Of a DNA stretch of 64,000 nt, positions 33,640 through 45,308 are shown in pieces. The notes beneath the pieces are model-generated. The model saw nothing but the letters and a program-made list of their open reading frames with translations. It was not told where the DNA came from and searched no databases. Made by a program: the position numbers and the translations under genes. Source of the stretch: Atkinsonella hypoxylon (Eukaryota; Ascomycota; Sordariomycetes; Hypocreales; Clavicipitaceae). Every line of letters begins with the position of its first letter. The first letter of the stretch is position 1. The stretch is taken from positions 62,001-126,000 of the forward strand of contig JFHB01000005.1 of assembly GCA_000729835.1 (NCBI GenBank). The letters run 5' to 3'.

Positions 33640-36600
33640 ATGTCGTACCGAACGGTGGGTGACTTATGTTCTCTTCAGATTATCCCGAGAGACTTACTCG
33701 CCCAGGTTGCGGCTGTCCCGCGGGTTCGATCATCGCTGGGCAAGGCGAGCAGTTGCGTCTCCAGTCATCGCTTGTGGAGTCAATGTCTTCCACTATTCTG
33801 CATGCCCTCATGCCGCCGATTAATAAGGACGACACCGCTCCACCAAGCAATAGTTTCCCTTGATCAAGGGACGCGCTCCCTGTTTACAGATGGTCAAACC
33901 GAGACGACTACGCCGCAGACCTTGACCGAGAAGATTGTACAGAACCATGCCGTTGGCCTTCCGGAAGGAAAGCGCGTCCGGACGGGCGACTACGTTCAAA
34001 TTGAGCCACTTCGGTGCATGTCGCACGACAATACCTGGCCAATTGCAAAGAAATTTATGTCTATAGGCGCAACTCACATTAAGAACCCGGAGCAGCTGGT
34101 TTAGTACGAACCATGGAGTCGAGAATTTCCTCACTTCTGTCTAGGCAATTGCTGACCTCGAACCTTGGTAGCGCAATCGATCACGATGTTCAGAACAAAT
34201 CCGAGTCTAATCTCAAAAAGTACGAGTCGATTCAGGCATTTGCGAAGAAGCATGATGTTCCGTTCTTTCCAGCTGGCTATGGAATTGCTCATCAAGTAAT
34301 GGTGAGTATCCCTGCTCTTTGGACGAGCCGATTGCTATTTACTAACACCTCGCAGATTGAAAAGCTGTTTGTCTGGCCCGGCACTTTGTGTGTAGCTTCG
34401 GACAGTCACAGCAACATGTACGGTGGTATAGGCTCATTAGTTTGTGCTCCCTATTGTTTATCCTCTCTCAGCTTGTCTTATAGGTCTTACTGCTAGCAAT
34501 AGCATATGCATAAGATCTACTTCCAGGACATGATTTACAGCTTCCTAAGGAGCTTGGAAGATGAAATAATTAGCTGACAATCCTCAGGGCATGGCCATAG
34601 TTCGTTCTGATGCCGCTTCGGTCTGGACGACTGGAAAAACGTGGCTTCAAATCCCCCCCGTCGCGAAACTCAACCTTCTTGGCACTTTACGCCCAGGCGT
34701 TAGTGGAAAAGATGTTATAATTGCTCTCTGCGGACTACTTCAGGATGACGTACTTAACCATGGGGTGGAGATCACTGGATCCGAGGAGACGATGGCCAGT
34801 ATCTCAATAGATAACCGGTTAACAATTAGCAACATGTCGACTGAATGGTCGGCGCTCTCTGCAGTGGTTTGTTATAAATGTTTGAAACCCATATATTTAA
34901 CGCGGTCTAATATTTTCATAGTTCCCGATAGACCAGACTCTAGAGCGCTGGCTGCGGTTGAAGGCCACAGAGGCGGCAAAGTCCCAAGCTCAGGCGACAT
35001 CTAGACGAATTACACATGAAAAGATTGACCAGCTCTATGCAAACCCTGTCCAGGCTGACCCTGGAGCTCATTACGCAAAGAAGCTTTACCTGGGTAAGTG
35101 TTCCGGAATTATGGTTTTCTTTCTAGTATAACGATTGAATGCAGTGAAGGACGGGAATCTTCTGCCCCAGAGACAAAACCCACGTTTCCAGTATGTGTCA
35201 AAGACTTTTATGCGAAAAGCTGACTTGAGATATTGGCAGACCTCTCTTCCATATCTTCGCCTTACGTCTCAGGTCCCAACTCGGTCAAAATCTCTACGCC
35301 GCTTAGTAAACTTGCTCCGAAAATGATCAAAGTGGACAAGGCGTATATTCTATCCTGCACCAATGGTCGAGCCTCCGATTTTCTCGCCGCTGCCCAAGTT
35401 TTCCAAGAGGCTGCAAAGGCCAACAATGGCAAGATCCCTAAAATTGCAGAGGGTGTTAATCTATATATTGCAGCAGCCTCGAGTCGTGAGCAGCAGATAG
35501 CTGAAGATCAAGGCAGCTGGCAAACCTTGGTCGAAGCTGGGGCCATTGTGCTACCGGCTTCGTGCGGACCTTGTATTGGACTGGGCACTGTAAGTTTCTC
35601 CCAGTTACTTGTTGATCCCATGCGTTGCAAGCACCCTTGACGTAACATACTACTCATTGACCAAAGGCGGTGGCTAACTGGTTCATTAGGGCCTTCTAGA
35701 AGATGGTGAAGTTGGAATTTCTGCCTCGAACAGAAACTTCAAAGGAAGGATGGGCTCTCGAAAGTATTAATCTTCACAATACATTTCTCCCGGCTGGAGC
35801 AACTTGCTAACTCTTCGGCGCCGGCAGTGCTCACGCGTATCTTGCCAGCCCCTCCGTCGTGGCCTCCAGCGCTCTCAACGGCGTCATCTCGGGTACGCGC
35901 GAATACGAGGCGCTAGCAGACGACTCGGGCGTAAAGGTTGGATGGGGTACTGGTTTGCCTACGAATACGCAAAGCAAACTGGGCAATGCTCCAGAGCAGC
36001 TTGAGTCACTGATTGACCGGGTTGAGTCTACTATAGTTGGCGACACTTCGAAGGCGAAAACTCAGATCCTCCCAGGTTTTCCTGATAAGATCAGCGGCGA
36101 GGTAGTGTTCTGCGATCAGGATAATATGGATACCGACAATATCTATGCCGGGAAATATACATACCAGGACGATATTACGAAAGAGGGTATGGCAAGGGTC
36201 TGCATGTCGAACTATGACCCAAATTTTGCGCTAGTTACTAAACCAAATGATATCCTTGTCTCTGGGTTTAATTTTGGCTGTGTAATTATCATCCCTCGCA
36301 ACGTTCTTATATAAAGCAAGCTCTAACATAACCTAGGGATCCTCAAGAGAGCAGGCTGCAACAGCAATTCTGGCTAGACAAATCCCACTGGTTATAGCGG
36401 GTAGCTTTGGAAGCATCTTCTCTCGGAATGCAGTCAATAATGCCCTTCTGGTCTTAGAATTACCTCGTCTCATCGATCGCCTTCGAGCTACTTTCGCCTC
36501 TGCAGACAAAGTGCCAACTCGACGGACAGGGTGGATTCTTACGTGGGATATTGCACGGAGTGTCGTCGAGGTACAAGAGGGTGAGAATGGGAACCGTTGG

Positions 36601-36702
36601 GAGGAAAAGGTTGGCGAGTTTCCCGAGAACTTGCAGGAGATTGTTGCAAAGGGCGGCCTAGAAAATTGGATTAAAGATGAGATATCAAAAACGGAGGTAT
36701 AA
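33640..36702 (+). CDS. Homoaconitase (lysine alpha-aminoadipate pathway), probable paralogue
   Basis: Mitochondrial [4Fe-4S] hydro-lyase converting homocitrate to homoisocitrate in fungal lysine synthesis. Nine exons are needed: 33640-34103, 34172-34301, 34356-34439, 34588-34866, 34922-35093, 35240-35589, 35690-35763, 35828-36281 and 36337-36702. Every join keeps frame and restores conserved sequence; total 790 residues. Visible hallmarks: LTEKIVQNHAVGLPEG, MSHDNTWPIAKKFMSIGA, DHDVQNKSE, SDSHSNMYGGIG, the three iron-sulfur cysteines (LSCTN about residue 416; SCGPC about 485 and 488), ISASNRNFKGRMGS, GFNFGCGSSREQAA (catalytic Ser) and AGSFGSIFSRNAVNNALL. The N-terminus is longer than usual and its start uncertain; an Arg-containing region before residue 95 could target mitochondria. 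SCTNGRAS differs from the SCTNSRAS I expect. Whether this is the organism's main Lys4 or an extra copy cannot be settled here; its setting suggests an extra copy. Confidence 0.88.
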
Positions 36703-38062
36703 GTAGACGTGTTATGTTGATTAGGGATCTTGTTATAGATATTCAGACTTGCCGTCTATAAAGGCCGGGGTATTCAATATGGTATAGACCCCACAGTAAA
36801 AATCCAGACAGCGAAAGTCACATTTGGTATCTCTAATTGCGGCGACAATTCAAGGAATGTACTGAAATCCTGTGATGATGGATATCTTGACCGAACTTCA
36901 GAGCCTAATCCTCAGCCTAATTTCTATCATCAATGGAACAAAGGACTAGGATGGGATGGGAACTAAGTACACTAGAGGTACATTGAGTCAATAGTATCCA
37001 TACTACATATTTTGCGACAACTACAAGTCGCACACATCAGAGACACGCCCAGGATTTTGAAAATGTCAGGTATCCTCGTGGGGAAGCGGCGAAGAATCAC
37101 GAGAAAAAGTTGAATGAAACCAAAGAAGACCTATTCATAAATATGTCTAAGAAATCTCGGACCGGCCGCCGACGAAAGGCGTCCTCTTTGACTTTATACT
37201 CTGCGGAATGCTGTCGTTTCAGTTGAAGACGGTCCCATAAGAGGTACAAATCTCGTGTGCCATTTTGGGAACGTAAGTAATTAACCGTGTGATGTAGTGA
37301 GATAACGGTTAGTTGCCGTCGCAGACGGTGGGACAGCCGGATTACGGAGTGCTCCGACATCGGCGCATTACTTTTCCTCATGTGAGACAGTACATAATAG
37401 CTCCAAGTTCCTTCATAGTTAGTTAGTGAATGGGCTGACTTGGAGGGACGGTGTAGACAACCGGTGTTCAAGTAAAAGTCACAACAACGCCGACGCTGCC
37501 GCGGCCTTTTACGTGATTGTTAATTAGGTCCCTAACATGGAATTATAGGTAGTAATTGAAGACCTAGAGAGAGCTATCGCGTTTTGGGTTAAGATGCGCG
37601 AATTAAGGAAACGGCCAAATGAAACAAGAGCGTTTGAAAAAAGCTATAAATATGAAAACTTATAATCACGCGGATGGTTTATTATTATTATTTTTTTATC
37701 TATGAAAAAGCCTCACAGAAAGAGGCTTTCTTATTGGTTTGAAATCTCCAGAAATTTGTCATCATGAAAGGTCTTTGTTGTGCGCGAAGGAGCTAATGTA
37801 AATTATCATGTTACGAAAATGGCCGCTTTGGCGATGTGATGTGGTGATGTAGTGATCGTGGCCGACTTGGTGGTGCGAGGAATCCGAGAGCCAGAGAAGT
37901 GGGGCGTGGCCCAGCGTCCCATGCTCGGCTCGGCTGGATCTGGTACCTATAAAAGTCTCCTTGGCCCAACTTCGATCATGCATCCTATGATCCTAACCCC
38001 ATCGCGTCCCAATTGCCTAGCCGACCTTCCTGCCCGCTACTGAGCCGCTTGTCCTCACAGAT
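36703..38062. other. Intergenic, promoter of the acetylglutamate kinase gene
   Basis: Separates homoaconitase from the kinase gene, both on the plus strand. A 124-codon minus-strand frame (37097-37471) ends in a Lys/Arg-rich stretch but matches no family I recognise. A short inverted repeat AAGCCTCnnnnGAGGCTT occurs near 37709-37731 and could terminate or fold. A TATA box lies near the right end. Confidence 0.45.
37948..37954 (+). promoter_or_regulatory. TATA box of the acetylglutamate kinase gene
   Basis: TATAAAA preceded by GGTACC, 109 bases upstream of the start codon at 38063 and followed by a C/T-rich leader. This fits a fungal core promoter with initiation some 30-60 bases downstream; inferred from position only. 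Confidence 0.6.
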
Positions 38063-39784
38063 ATGCTGTCTGCCACCAGCGTGGCCCTCCGGGCCGGCGC
38101 CCGAGTCGCTCCCAAGGCTGCCTCGCGCGTAGCTGCGGCCGCTGTTCCGATCAAGGCCCGATGCCTCAATCTCAATGCCGCGACGGCCCCAGCGAACACG
38201 AAGACCAGCCGCACCCTCGCAACGTCCGCCCGAGCGCTGGGGGCTTCTTCGCCTAGCTATAACCGCGTCCGCGAGATTGTCGCGCAGACCGTCAGTAGCA
38301 TCAGCAGCAAGCGCGAGAGTCAGCAGTATCTTAAGCTTTTTACCTCGGTTTCGTCCCAAAAGTTCGCTGTTATCAAGGTCGGCGGTGCCGTTCTCAGAGA
38401 ATACCTCGACGAGCTGAGCCGCAGTCTCTTGTTTCTCTATGAGCTCGGCCTATACCCTGTCATCATTCACGGCGCCGGCCCCCAGCTAAATCAATTGCTT
38501 CAGGATGCCGGCGTTGAGCCCGAGTTCGAGGAGGGTATCCGGGTGACCAATGCTAAGACTCTGGGTATTGCCCGTAAGCTCTTCCTCGAGGAGAACCTGC
38601 GCCTTACCAACCGCCTTGATGATCTTGGCATTGCTACCCGATCTATTAGCGGCGTCTTCATAGCTGACTACCTTGATAAGGAGAAGTGGCAGTACGTTGG
38701 CAAAATCACCAAGGTGAATAAGGAAGCTATTGAGAAGTCCATCGAGGCAGGCTATGTCCCTATCCTTACCTCAATGGCTGAGAGCGAAGACGGACGCCTC
38801 CTCAACGTCAATGCCGATGTTGCGTAAGTACTCATTACCTGTACTGTAATCTACGACTGGTATGGTTGAATACCAGTCGCTTGTGCTTGTGTCTCTGGCC
38901 TCCGATGCCTGACGATAACTTGGCTGACCAAGTACTCCATTAGCGCCTCTGAGCTGGCCCGTGCCCTCGAGCCCCTAAAGGTTGTCTACCTCTCAGAGAT
39001 GGGTGGTTTATTTAATGGCGACGGCGAGAAGATCTCACAGATCAATCTCGATGAAGAGTTTGATCATCTTATGGCCCAGCCTTGGTGCCGATATGGAACC
39101 CGACTTAAGATCAAAGAGATTAAGGAGCTCCTCGACACCCTCCCTCGCAGCTCTAGTGTTGCTATTATCCACCCCAGCGACCTCCAAAAGGAATTATTTA
39201 CCGACGTCGGTGGCGGGACCTTGGTAAGGCGAGGCAGTCGTGTGTCCCAAGCAAAGTCGATCATGGACTTCCCTGATCTTGAGAAGCTAAAGGGAGCATT
39301 ACTTCGCGGTCGAGAAGGTCTAGACGCAGAGGCAGTAGCTGATCGTTTTATTGACCTCCTTAGGGAGAAGCAGTTCACGGCCTACTACGATGATGATATG
39401 CAGTGCCTGGCAATTATTATGCCTAAGGGCGAGGACCGAGCTGTGGATACGCTTACTACTTTAATTATTACTAAAACTGGCTGGCTCAGTAATGTGGCAG
39501 AGAATGTGTTTGCCGCTATTAAGAGAGATCACCCTACCCTTGTCTGGACTGTTAGCGAGGAGGACGAGAACTTAACCTGGTTCTTCGAAAAGTCGGATGG
39601 TAGCTTCAAAAAGAACGGTAGCGTGCTCTTTTACTACGGCGAATCTCTGCGCTCTGACGCGCTTAACCCTATACATGACGATTTTGTCACTTACGGCCGA
39701 GCTACGCTCGATGATGTCAACCTCGAGGCGCGCCTTCGTCAGGCCGCGCAGACTGCCAGCAAGTCTCTCAACGCTCAGCAGTAA
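38063..39784 (+). CDS. Acetylglutamate kinase with DUF619/NAT domain, lacking the reductase half
   Basis: Arginine-pathway kinase phosphorylating N-acetylglutamate in mitochondria. Two exons, 38063-38823 and 38944-39784, give 533 residues. The first ~60 residues are Arg/Ala-rich without acidic residues, a typical mitochondrial presequence. The kinase domain (about 90-340) shows FAVIKVGGAVL, PVIIHGAGPQLNQLL, NRLDDLGIATRSI, GYVPILTSMAES and LLNVNADVAASELARAL. The vertebrate-type NAT/DUF619 domain follows (about 350-515): IKEIKELLDTLP, SVAIIHPSDLQKELFTD, TITKTGWLSNVAENVFAAI, DENLTWFFEKSDGS. In ascomycetes the usual protein (yeast ARG5,6; Neurospora arg-6) is a polyprotein that continues into N-acetyl-gamma-glutamyl-phosphate reductase. 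Here a stop follows NLEARLRQAAQTASKS, right at the domain boundary, and no reductase sequence is found downstream. Likely a paralogue of the housekeeping gene. Confidence 0.9.
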
Positions 39785-39866
39785 CGAGGCTACACCTCTC
39801 GACGCTATTACCTCCCTTCCTGGTCAGAAAGAGCACCCACAGCCGTTGCAGCCTAGGCTGGCTTCC

Positions 39867-39906
39867 TTAGGCTTGGGCTTGGGCTTGGGCTTGGGCTTGG
39901 GCTAGG
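39867..39906. repeat. TTGGGC hexanucleotide tandem repeat
   Basis: Five perfect GCTTGG/TTGGGC units flanked by two degenerate TTAGGC/CTAGGC copies, about 85 bases after the kinase stop codon. Seen directly. Confidence 0.85.
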
Positions 39907-40426
39907 CTCGAGTCATGGTGTTCTCGATGCTTATATGCCTACGCGAAAATGCAATATGTCGCCTTCCGAGATTTGTTGGTCAGGAGCTTGTGTTTCTGCT
40001 AAGCGAAATACTTTCTTGGGCAAGCGTGGATATTCAGTCGTTTGAGCTTGAATAAAACGGTTGAATCATTAAATGATTTGGTAGTTTATTATGCTCTGGA
40101 CTTCTAAGTTGCCTCAATGACGGCCTAACAGATGCTGTCTGGGAGAATCATGGCGTTCTCATGTGTGCTTCTCATGAACAAAGTCTTGCTTTTCGCGGGC
40201 TGTAAAGCAGCAACAATTTCTCGTTGGCACTCGTCGCCCCAAGGGCCAAGACTTGTTTTACTGGATAACCGTGTGACTTGGCTAATGCAGGAGCCATGGG
40301 ATCATTGTGGCTTCATGGAGATGGCTGAGGCATTTTTAATTAGTTAGTTACCAAGGGCCTGGGGCCTTCGCCGCATCCTGGTCCACCCACACACATATGG
40401 TTTGGCGCCAGTGCAAGGATCTGTGC

Positions 40427-40458
40427 CTACAAACCTACAAACCTACAAACCTACAAAC
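40427..40458. repeat. CTACAAAC 8-bp tandem repeat
   Basis: Four nearly perfect consecutive units of CTACAAAC seen directly in intergenic DNA. Confidence 0.8.
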
Positions 40459-43002
40459 TGCAAAGGTCCAGAAGTGTATGACACTGGTACCTCACGGCTC
40501 CATGTTTCGGCTGTGACGGAACTCGAATGTCTTGCTGTATTTTTTAAAATCAGTGCTAGTGCGGCACGGACAGCATTACTAGACACGATGTGAAGAGAAT
40601 AAGACAACTTATGAGCATCTTTGGACTAAGGTGCCGAATTCCAATGTGATTAGCTAGTGACACGAACGAAGTTTACAATATTCTGCCATCGTCACGATAC
40701 GATTCCGTTGCCATCTTGATCTACCTGAACATAAATATAAATATCTGCAACCAGTTTGTCCTCTTATTTCAAAGACAGGGATAGAACTGAGCTCACCCTG
40801 CAGTTTGCTTGCTGTTGCGCCCAACGTCGATGAGATCCCTCCCAACCATCCGCTGCTCAAAGTCACTGCTGCTGAAGTGGAAGCTGCGGTTCGCCTTGTT
40901 TGACGTTAGTACTAAGGGCAATATCCTGTCTCTAATCGCTGACATCCACAACATTGTCGCAGCCTTAAAGGGAGGAGGGTGGTTATGGAGTGAGCAGCCT
41001 GTTAAAGTACGCACGTGTAAGGCAATTGATTAATGGCGGATACGGCATCTATGCAGATTTGTCTCTTCGTTGCCATCTTCGTCCAGGGCGTTAGCCAGTT
41101 CATTGTTGTTAATACTAAGAGGGCGAAGACGCGCCTACGGTTAAAGAGCACATGAAGGAGCTGAGCTGTGCTTCCGGCTCAAGTCCTGCACCGCTGTCAT
41201 GGCACACGTCCATGCTTACATCGAGATATTTCCACCTAACAACTTCGGCCACGCCGTCACGAGCCGAGGCGACGCGCGCGCCCTCTCATGGCACTTGAGG
41301 CTCTACAATACGCGCAGGAGTGTCCGTACGGCGGTGCCGATGGTTAGATAAGCCCAACAAGCCAGCCACCGTGGCACAAACATACGCAGGATGATCAAAA
41401 ACCGCTTAAATGGCGAGCCCGAGTACGAAGTCGCCGACAGCTTGCTTGTGAATGAGCGTCGAAATAACGGAGGACCAGATCTCACCAGCCCAGTGCCCAG
41501 CTATACTCACTACATCGACTCCACGACGCACGAGGAGGACGGGAATCGACCGCTCATAGAGCAGGCTTTGCGAATCATGATGACTTGCCTGTCGGATCGT
41601 CTTCGCAGACAGCAAGAGGTACATGGAGAGACTTGACGCAGAACGGCATGTGAACAGGTATGACTGCAAATCACATTGGGATGATCCATCGAACCAGTCC
41701 GGCTCTGGTGTCGAGAAAGGGCCCGGCAACGAATCCAAAGAGAAGCGCGACGTAACAAAGTCGCAGTTTCTGTCTATTTAGTGAATACGTCGCTGCCAGC
41801 AAGGAGCACAGTCCTGTCGTTGCGCGAAACGTACAAGAAGATGCTCGATCCCGTCGCCGGTGCCTGCAGGCGGTTCACAGAGCGGATCCCGGGCGACAGA
41901 CATGCTTTGCCCCCGAGACGAAGGATTGAGACTGCTGACTCGTCAAAGCCAGTGCAATGCATGTGTCCACAATGCCTCGATTACACGTCGAAGAGGCGCG
42001 CGGGCGCAGAGTCCACGGTGAGACATGGTAGCCCATGACAGTCATTGGAAGAGCGAGCTACAACAAACAATCCCTAGAACAAACAAGGACACTGCAGAAA
42101 AGATTGTGAGTGCTTACATAGATCACTGTAGCATTGTGTAATACCAACTATACTCCGTACATACACAGAGAAGTGATTCCTTGTTAACTTGCAGGAAGTC
42201 GTGTCTCTTTTCATAAGTCAGACGGCTGTGACGGGTCCCGCAACCCGTAAGCCGGGCCATCTCCTGCGGGCGACCAAGATAGGCTTAGCTCAAAGTATGC
42301 CAAAGTCACCAATCAATCCATACAGATTACGCATTTGAAAATGAGCCAATCACATATTAGATAGAACCATTCCAAAGCTAATCGGATTAGGAGCGGCGCA
42401 GTGCTGGGCTGGGCCCACACTTCCATGCAAGGGTCGCACTAGTTCCCGGATTGCCAGGGCAAATATTAGGGGCAGGGGGCGACGAGATGCGCGGCATGTG
42501 CATCCGCACAGTGTGAAGTAGTAACTACTATGTGAGATGCTGCATATCCCAGCATATGCAGACCTTGGTCACCGCTTGCCGCATTAGGTGAGTAGAATTC
42601 CCCATCAAGATGAGCTGGAACGACCCAGGAACGCCTCCCAAGCCGCCTCGTCCCCTCATTTATGGCTATTAAAGTTCACGCCATGGCCACCAGCGCAGAA
42701 GATACGTCGGGTCTAACTGAATTGTGGCCTTGTCAGAATCCTGGGTGGCAATTCCCGCAAATGAGCTCTGCCGAATCGCCCACTAGCGCCCGCCAGTTGC
42801 AGGATCGATGATGAGATAAGGGGAAAAATAGACTTCACCTGGACAACCTGCAGTTTTGCTCCTATCAGAAAAAAAAAAAAAAAAATTCCCGCCCTGTGAT
42901 CTCCAGGCTCTTGGCTGGAATTTCCGCAACTACCTCTATTTCTCCTCTTTTTTTTTTTTTTAAAAATTTTTTTTTCTGGTTTCCGACGATGTTGGGTGCA
43001 AA

Positions 43003-44156
43003 ATGGCATCAAGGAGACTGGTAAGCTATTACTGTCTTTTCGCTGCTGCTTTCTCGGCGGCTGCGGCTCAGAGATCATGTGCGAGCTCCAATACCGCTGA
43101 GTCGGGACCAAGTATGACGATCACCTCTCTTCTCTCCCCCCCCCCCCTGCACGAGAGACTCGTGGATTAACAATTTTGATTCTAGGCACGAATCTCTACC
43201 AAAGTGTGGGCTCGTGCACAACGACTTGCAACGGCCAGTATGCGTATGCTGTGTTACAGGGCAATCAGTGTTGGTGCTCTAATTACGCGCCGGACGCGTC
43301 AACACAGAGCGATGGATGCAATACGCCTTGTCCGGGGTATCCGGATGACATGTGTGGTGGGACGAATCGGTACAGTTATATTCTCCTGAAGCAAAACTTG
43401 GTAGCAGGGACCAAGGGAACAAATGCGCAAGCGGCGTCTACCACGACACCCAGCTCTGCGAATGAAGCGGTATGTATAAGAAAAAAAAAAAAAAAAAAAA
43501 ACCAAAAAAACCTGCACACTTAACAAATCATACTCGACTCATGAATCTAAACTTCGCAGTCATCGCCAAAATCGTCGTCCCCGTCTCCGTCCCCGTTATC
43601 CTCATCGTCATCCTCGTCCCCGTCATCGCCCTTACCATCGCCCTTACCATCGCCCTCGTCATCTTCATCGTCGTCGTCGACGTTTACGTCAACGTCAAAT
43701 TTCGGCGCGTCAAAGCTCTTACCTGTTACTACCACGATTGGCGGCACGGTAACGACCGTGACAGTGTTTCCGACGGAGGTCATCTCCTCTGAGGCTCCGC
43801 AGCAAGTCACAATTGCGGACAGTGGGGTAAAAAAATCGACCTTGATTGGAATCGTCCTTGGCTGTACTGCTGCTGCAGCCTTGATCGTATTAGGCGTGTG
43901 TTCCTTCCTCTACAACAAGAGGCGAAATGAGCATCGGAGCAGGGAGATGGATGACGGCGCGAGCGTTTCGGGATCAGACTGGAGGGCGTTAACTTCGTCT
44001 TCAAAGGATCCGTTTGCAGAAGCAACAATCAGTCCAATCAGCCAAAATCTGTATGCGCAGAGAGACTGGTCGGGCAGTATCGAGTCCATACAACCCAGGA
44101 CAGACCAATGTTTGCGCATCACAAATCCTGATCCTCCTGAGAAAGCCATAGTTTAA
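43003..44156 (+). CDS. WSC-domain cell-wall stress sensor-like protein
   Basis: Single-pass membrane protein resembling fungal Wsc/Slg1 wall-integrity sensors, which relay wall damage to Rho1 and the Pkc1 MAP kinase pathway. Exons 43003-43111, 43186-43469 and 43560-44156 give 329 residues. A signal peptide (SYYCLFAAAFSAAAA) is followed by a WSC domain with the Cys pattern of NLYQSVGSCTTTC, QCWCSNY, CNTPCPG and DMCGGTNRYSYIL. A Ser/Pro-rich rod of about 45 residues, probably O-mannosylated, follows. Then come a transmembrane helix (TLIGIVLGCTAAAALIVLGV), a basic stop-transfer stretch (YNKRRNEHR) and a cytoplasmic tail of about 80 residues. The exon 2/3 intron holds a long A run. The N-terminal end of the WSC domain is slightly short, so an exon detail may be missed. 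It could also be a WSC protein outside the classical sensor group. Confidence 0.87.
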
Positions 44157-45308
44157 TATTGGATACCACATGAAATCAATACCTTTCTTATCTGAAGTAG
44201 TGCTCGCGTGAAAACATAGGTTGAAATGGCAGTAAGTGCAGTCTCTTAGTTGTTCGTTTCAACCACCATCGGCACGTCGATTTGCCAAGGATGGTAATTT
44301 CCGGTCGTCCCAGAAGGCTACCTAGGTAGGTAGGCATATTGTGCAGGTGCAAGATGTACTTACTATATGAAAGGCCACAACAACAATGACGGACAATCCT
44401 GCTTGAAGAGACCACCGACTATACTAGGATTCAAAAGGTGGGATTTGCTCTTATTGCTCCCGTCACCAGGCCCTTCGCATTCTGATTGGTACGCAGAGCT
44501 ACCTCCTCAACTCTGACGCATTATTTAAAGGCATCAAGGGAGTAGAGGTCGCGATTTTGCCGCCCATAACGCAGACGGCGCCCTCAGGATGCTACTGGTC
44601 TAAAATTGCAATGAAACAGGTTGTAATGGTAACGAGATGTAGCGTGTTGTTGTTCGCTGTGAAGCTGTTCTACGGTAGGAATGTTGGGTTCCGTGTTAAG
44701 CCAAAAGCGGCAATCATGGGAAGTACCTCTTACAGCGACGATGTGTGCAGAGGCACACTCCATCATGTACCCAGTTGGGCTTTGGCAGCCTCGGCAATGC
44801 CATAGTTAGTGCCTGCCGTGGGTCGAAGAACGGTGACATCAGACCCCTACCAGGCACGCGGGGAACAGTTTAATCCGGCCCCCACTGCCCACTCGCCCCC
44901 CACTCGCCCACTCCCTTGTCTATGCTGGGACAGGGACCCTGGCGATTTCCATGGGGACTTATCCTCGGCAGGTTAAGGTTAGTTAATTCGTAACATGCAT
45001 GGCCTCAAGAAGCTACCTTGCTTTGAACCGCCCCGGTCGAAACCCTCCCTTTGCTAATAAATAAATACCTCTTTAGGGAGTAGGCCAGACATGCTGTTGA
45101 GGCTGTCTGTCGCCATCCCGGCCAGGGCACCTTCACTTTACCCGGGAAAAAAACAGTCTAGTACGGTATTTAACGAAGCCCATTTCCCCTTGTTGGCAGA
45201 TGCGGATGATAGATATTTCACGCTTCTGTTTCGCCAATGGGACTGAAATCCGTCGAATTACACCCCATTGAACCGTCTCACTTTGTCCGCTCTGCTCGAC
45301 AATCGGTC
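44157..45308. other. Intergenic
   Basis: Includes a CTACCTAGGTAGGTAGG motif near 44318-44336 and a C-rich repeat near 44880-44912 with CCCACTCGCCC units. No gene recognised; the open frame 44557-44805 shows no domain. Confidence 0.45.

Larger units (their letters stand above)
39785..43002. other. Long intergenic region
   Basis: About 3.2 kb without a recognised gene. It holds a TTGGGC tandem array (39867-39906), a CTACAAAC array (40427-40458), an exact TACTCCGTA (42151-42159), A/T homopolymer tracts (42870-42886, 42950-42976), and, between about 40.8 and 42.0 kb, a GC-richer block with several open frames of 60-85 codons on the plus strand (40809, 41391, 41781). One of these contains a CMCPQC cluster. 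They may be a decayed gene, but I cannot name it. Confidence 0.4.

Noticed and set aside
33640..36702. Reading the homoaconitase locus as a pseudogene because of many stops
   Set aside because: Eight introns with GT-AG borders remove all stops, keep frame throughout and restore conserved sequence at each join, including the stop at 34102 that is split by a donor site.
37097..37471. 124-codon minus frame between homoaconitase and the kinase
   Set aside because: No recognisable domain, lies in the expected promoter and 3' flank; not supported as a gene.
39785..43002. Missing N-acetyl-gamma-glutamyl-phosphate reductase half downstream of the kinase
   Set aside because: No frame shows the expected nucleotide-binding or catalytic Cys motifs, so it is absent rather than split off nearby.
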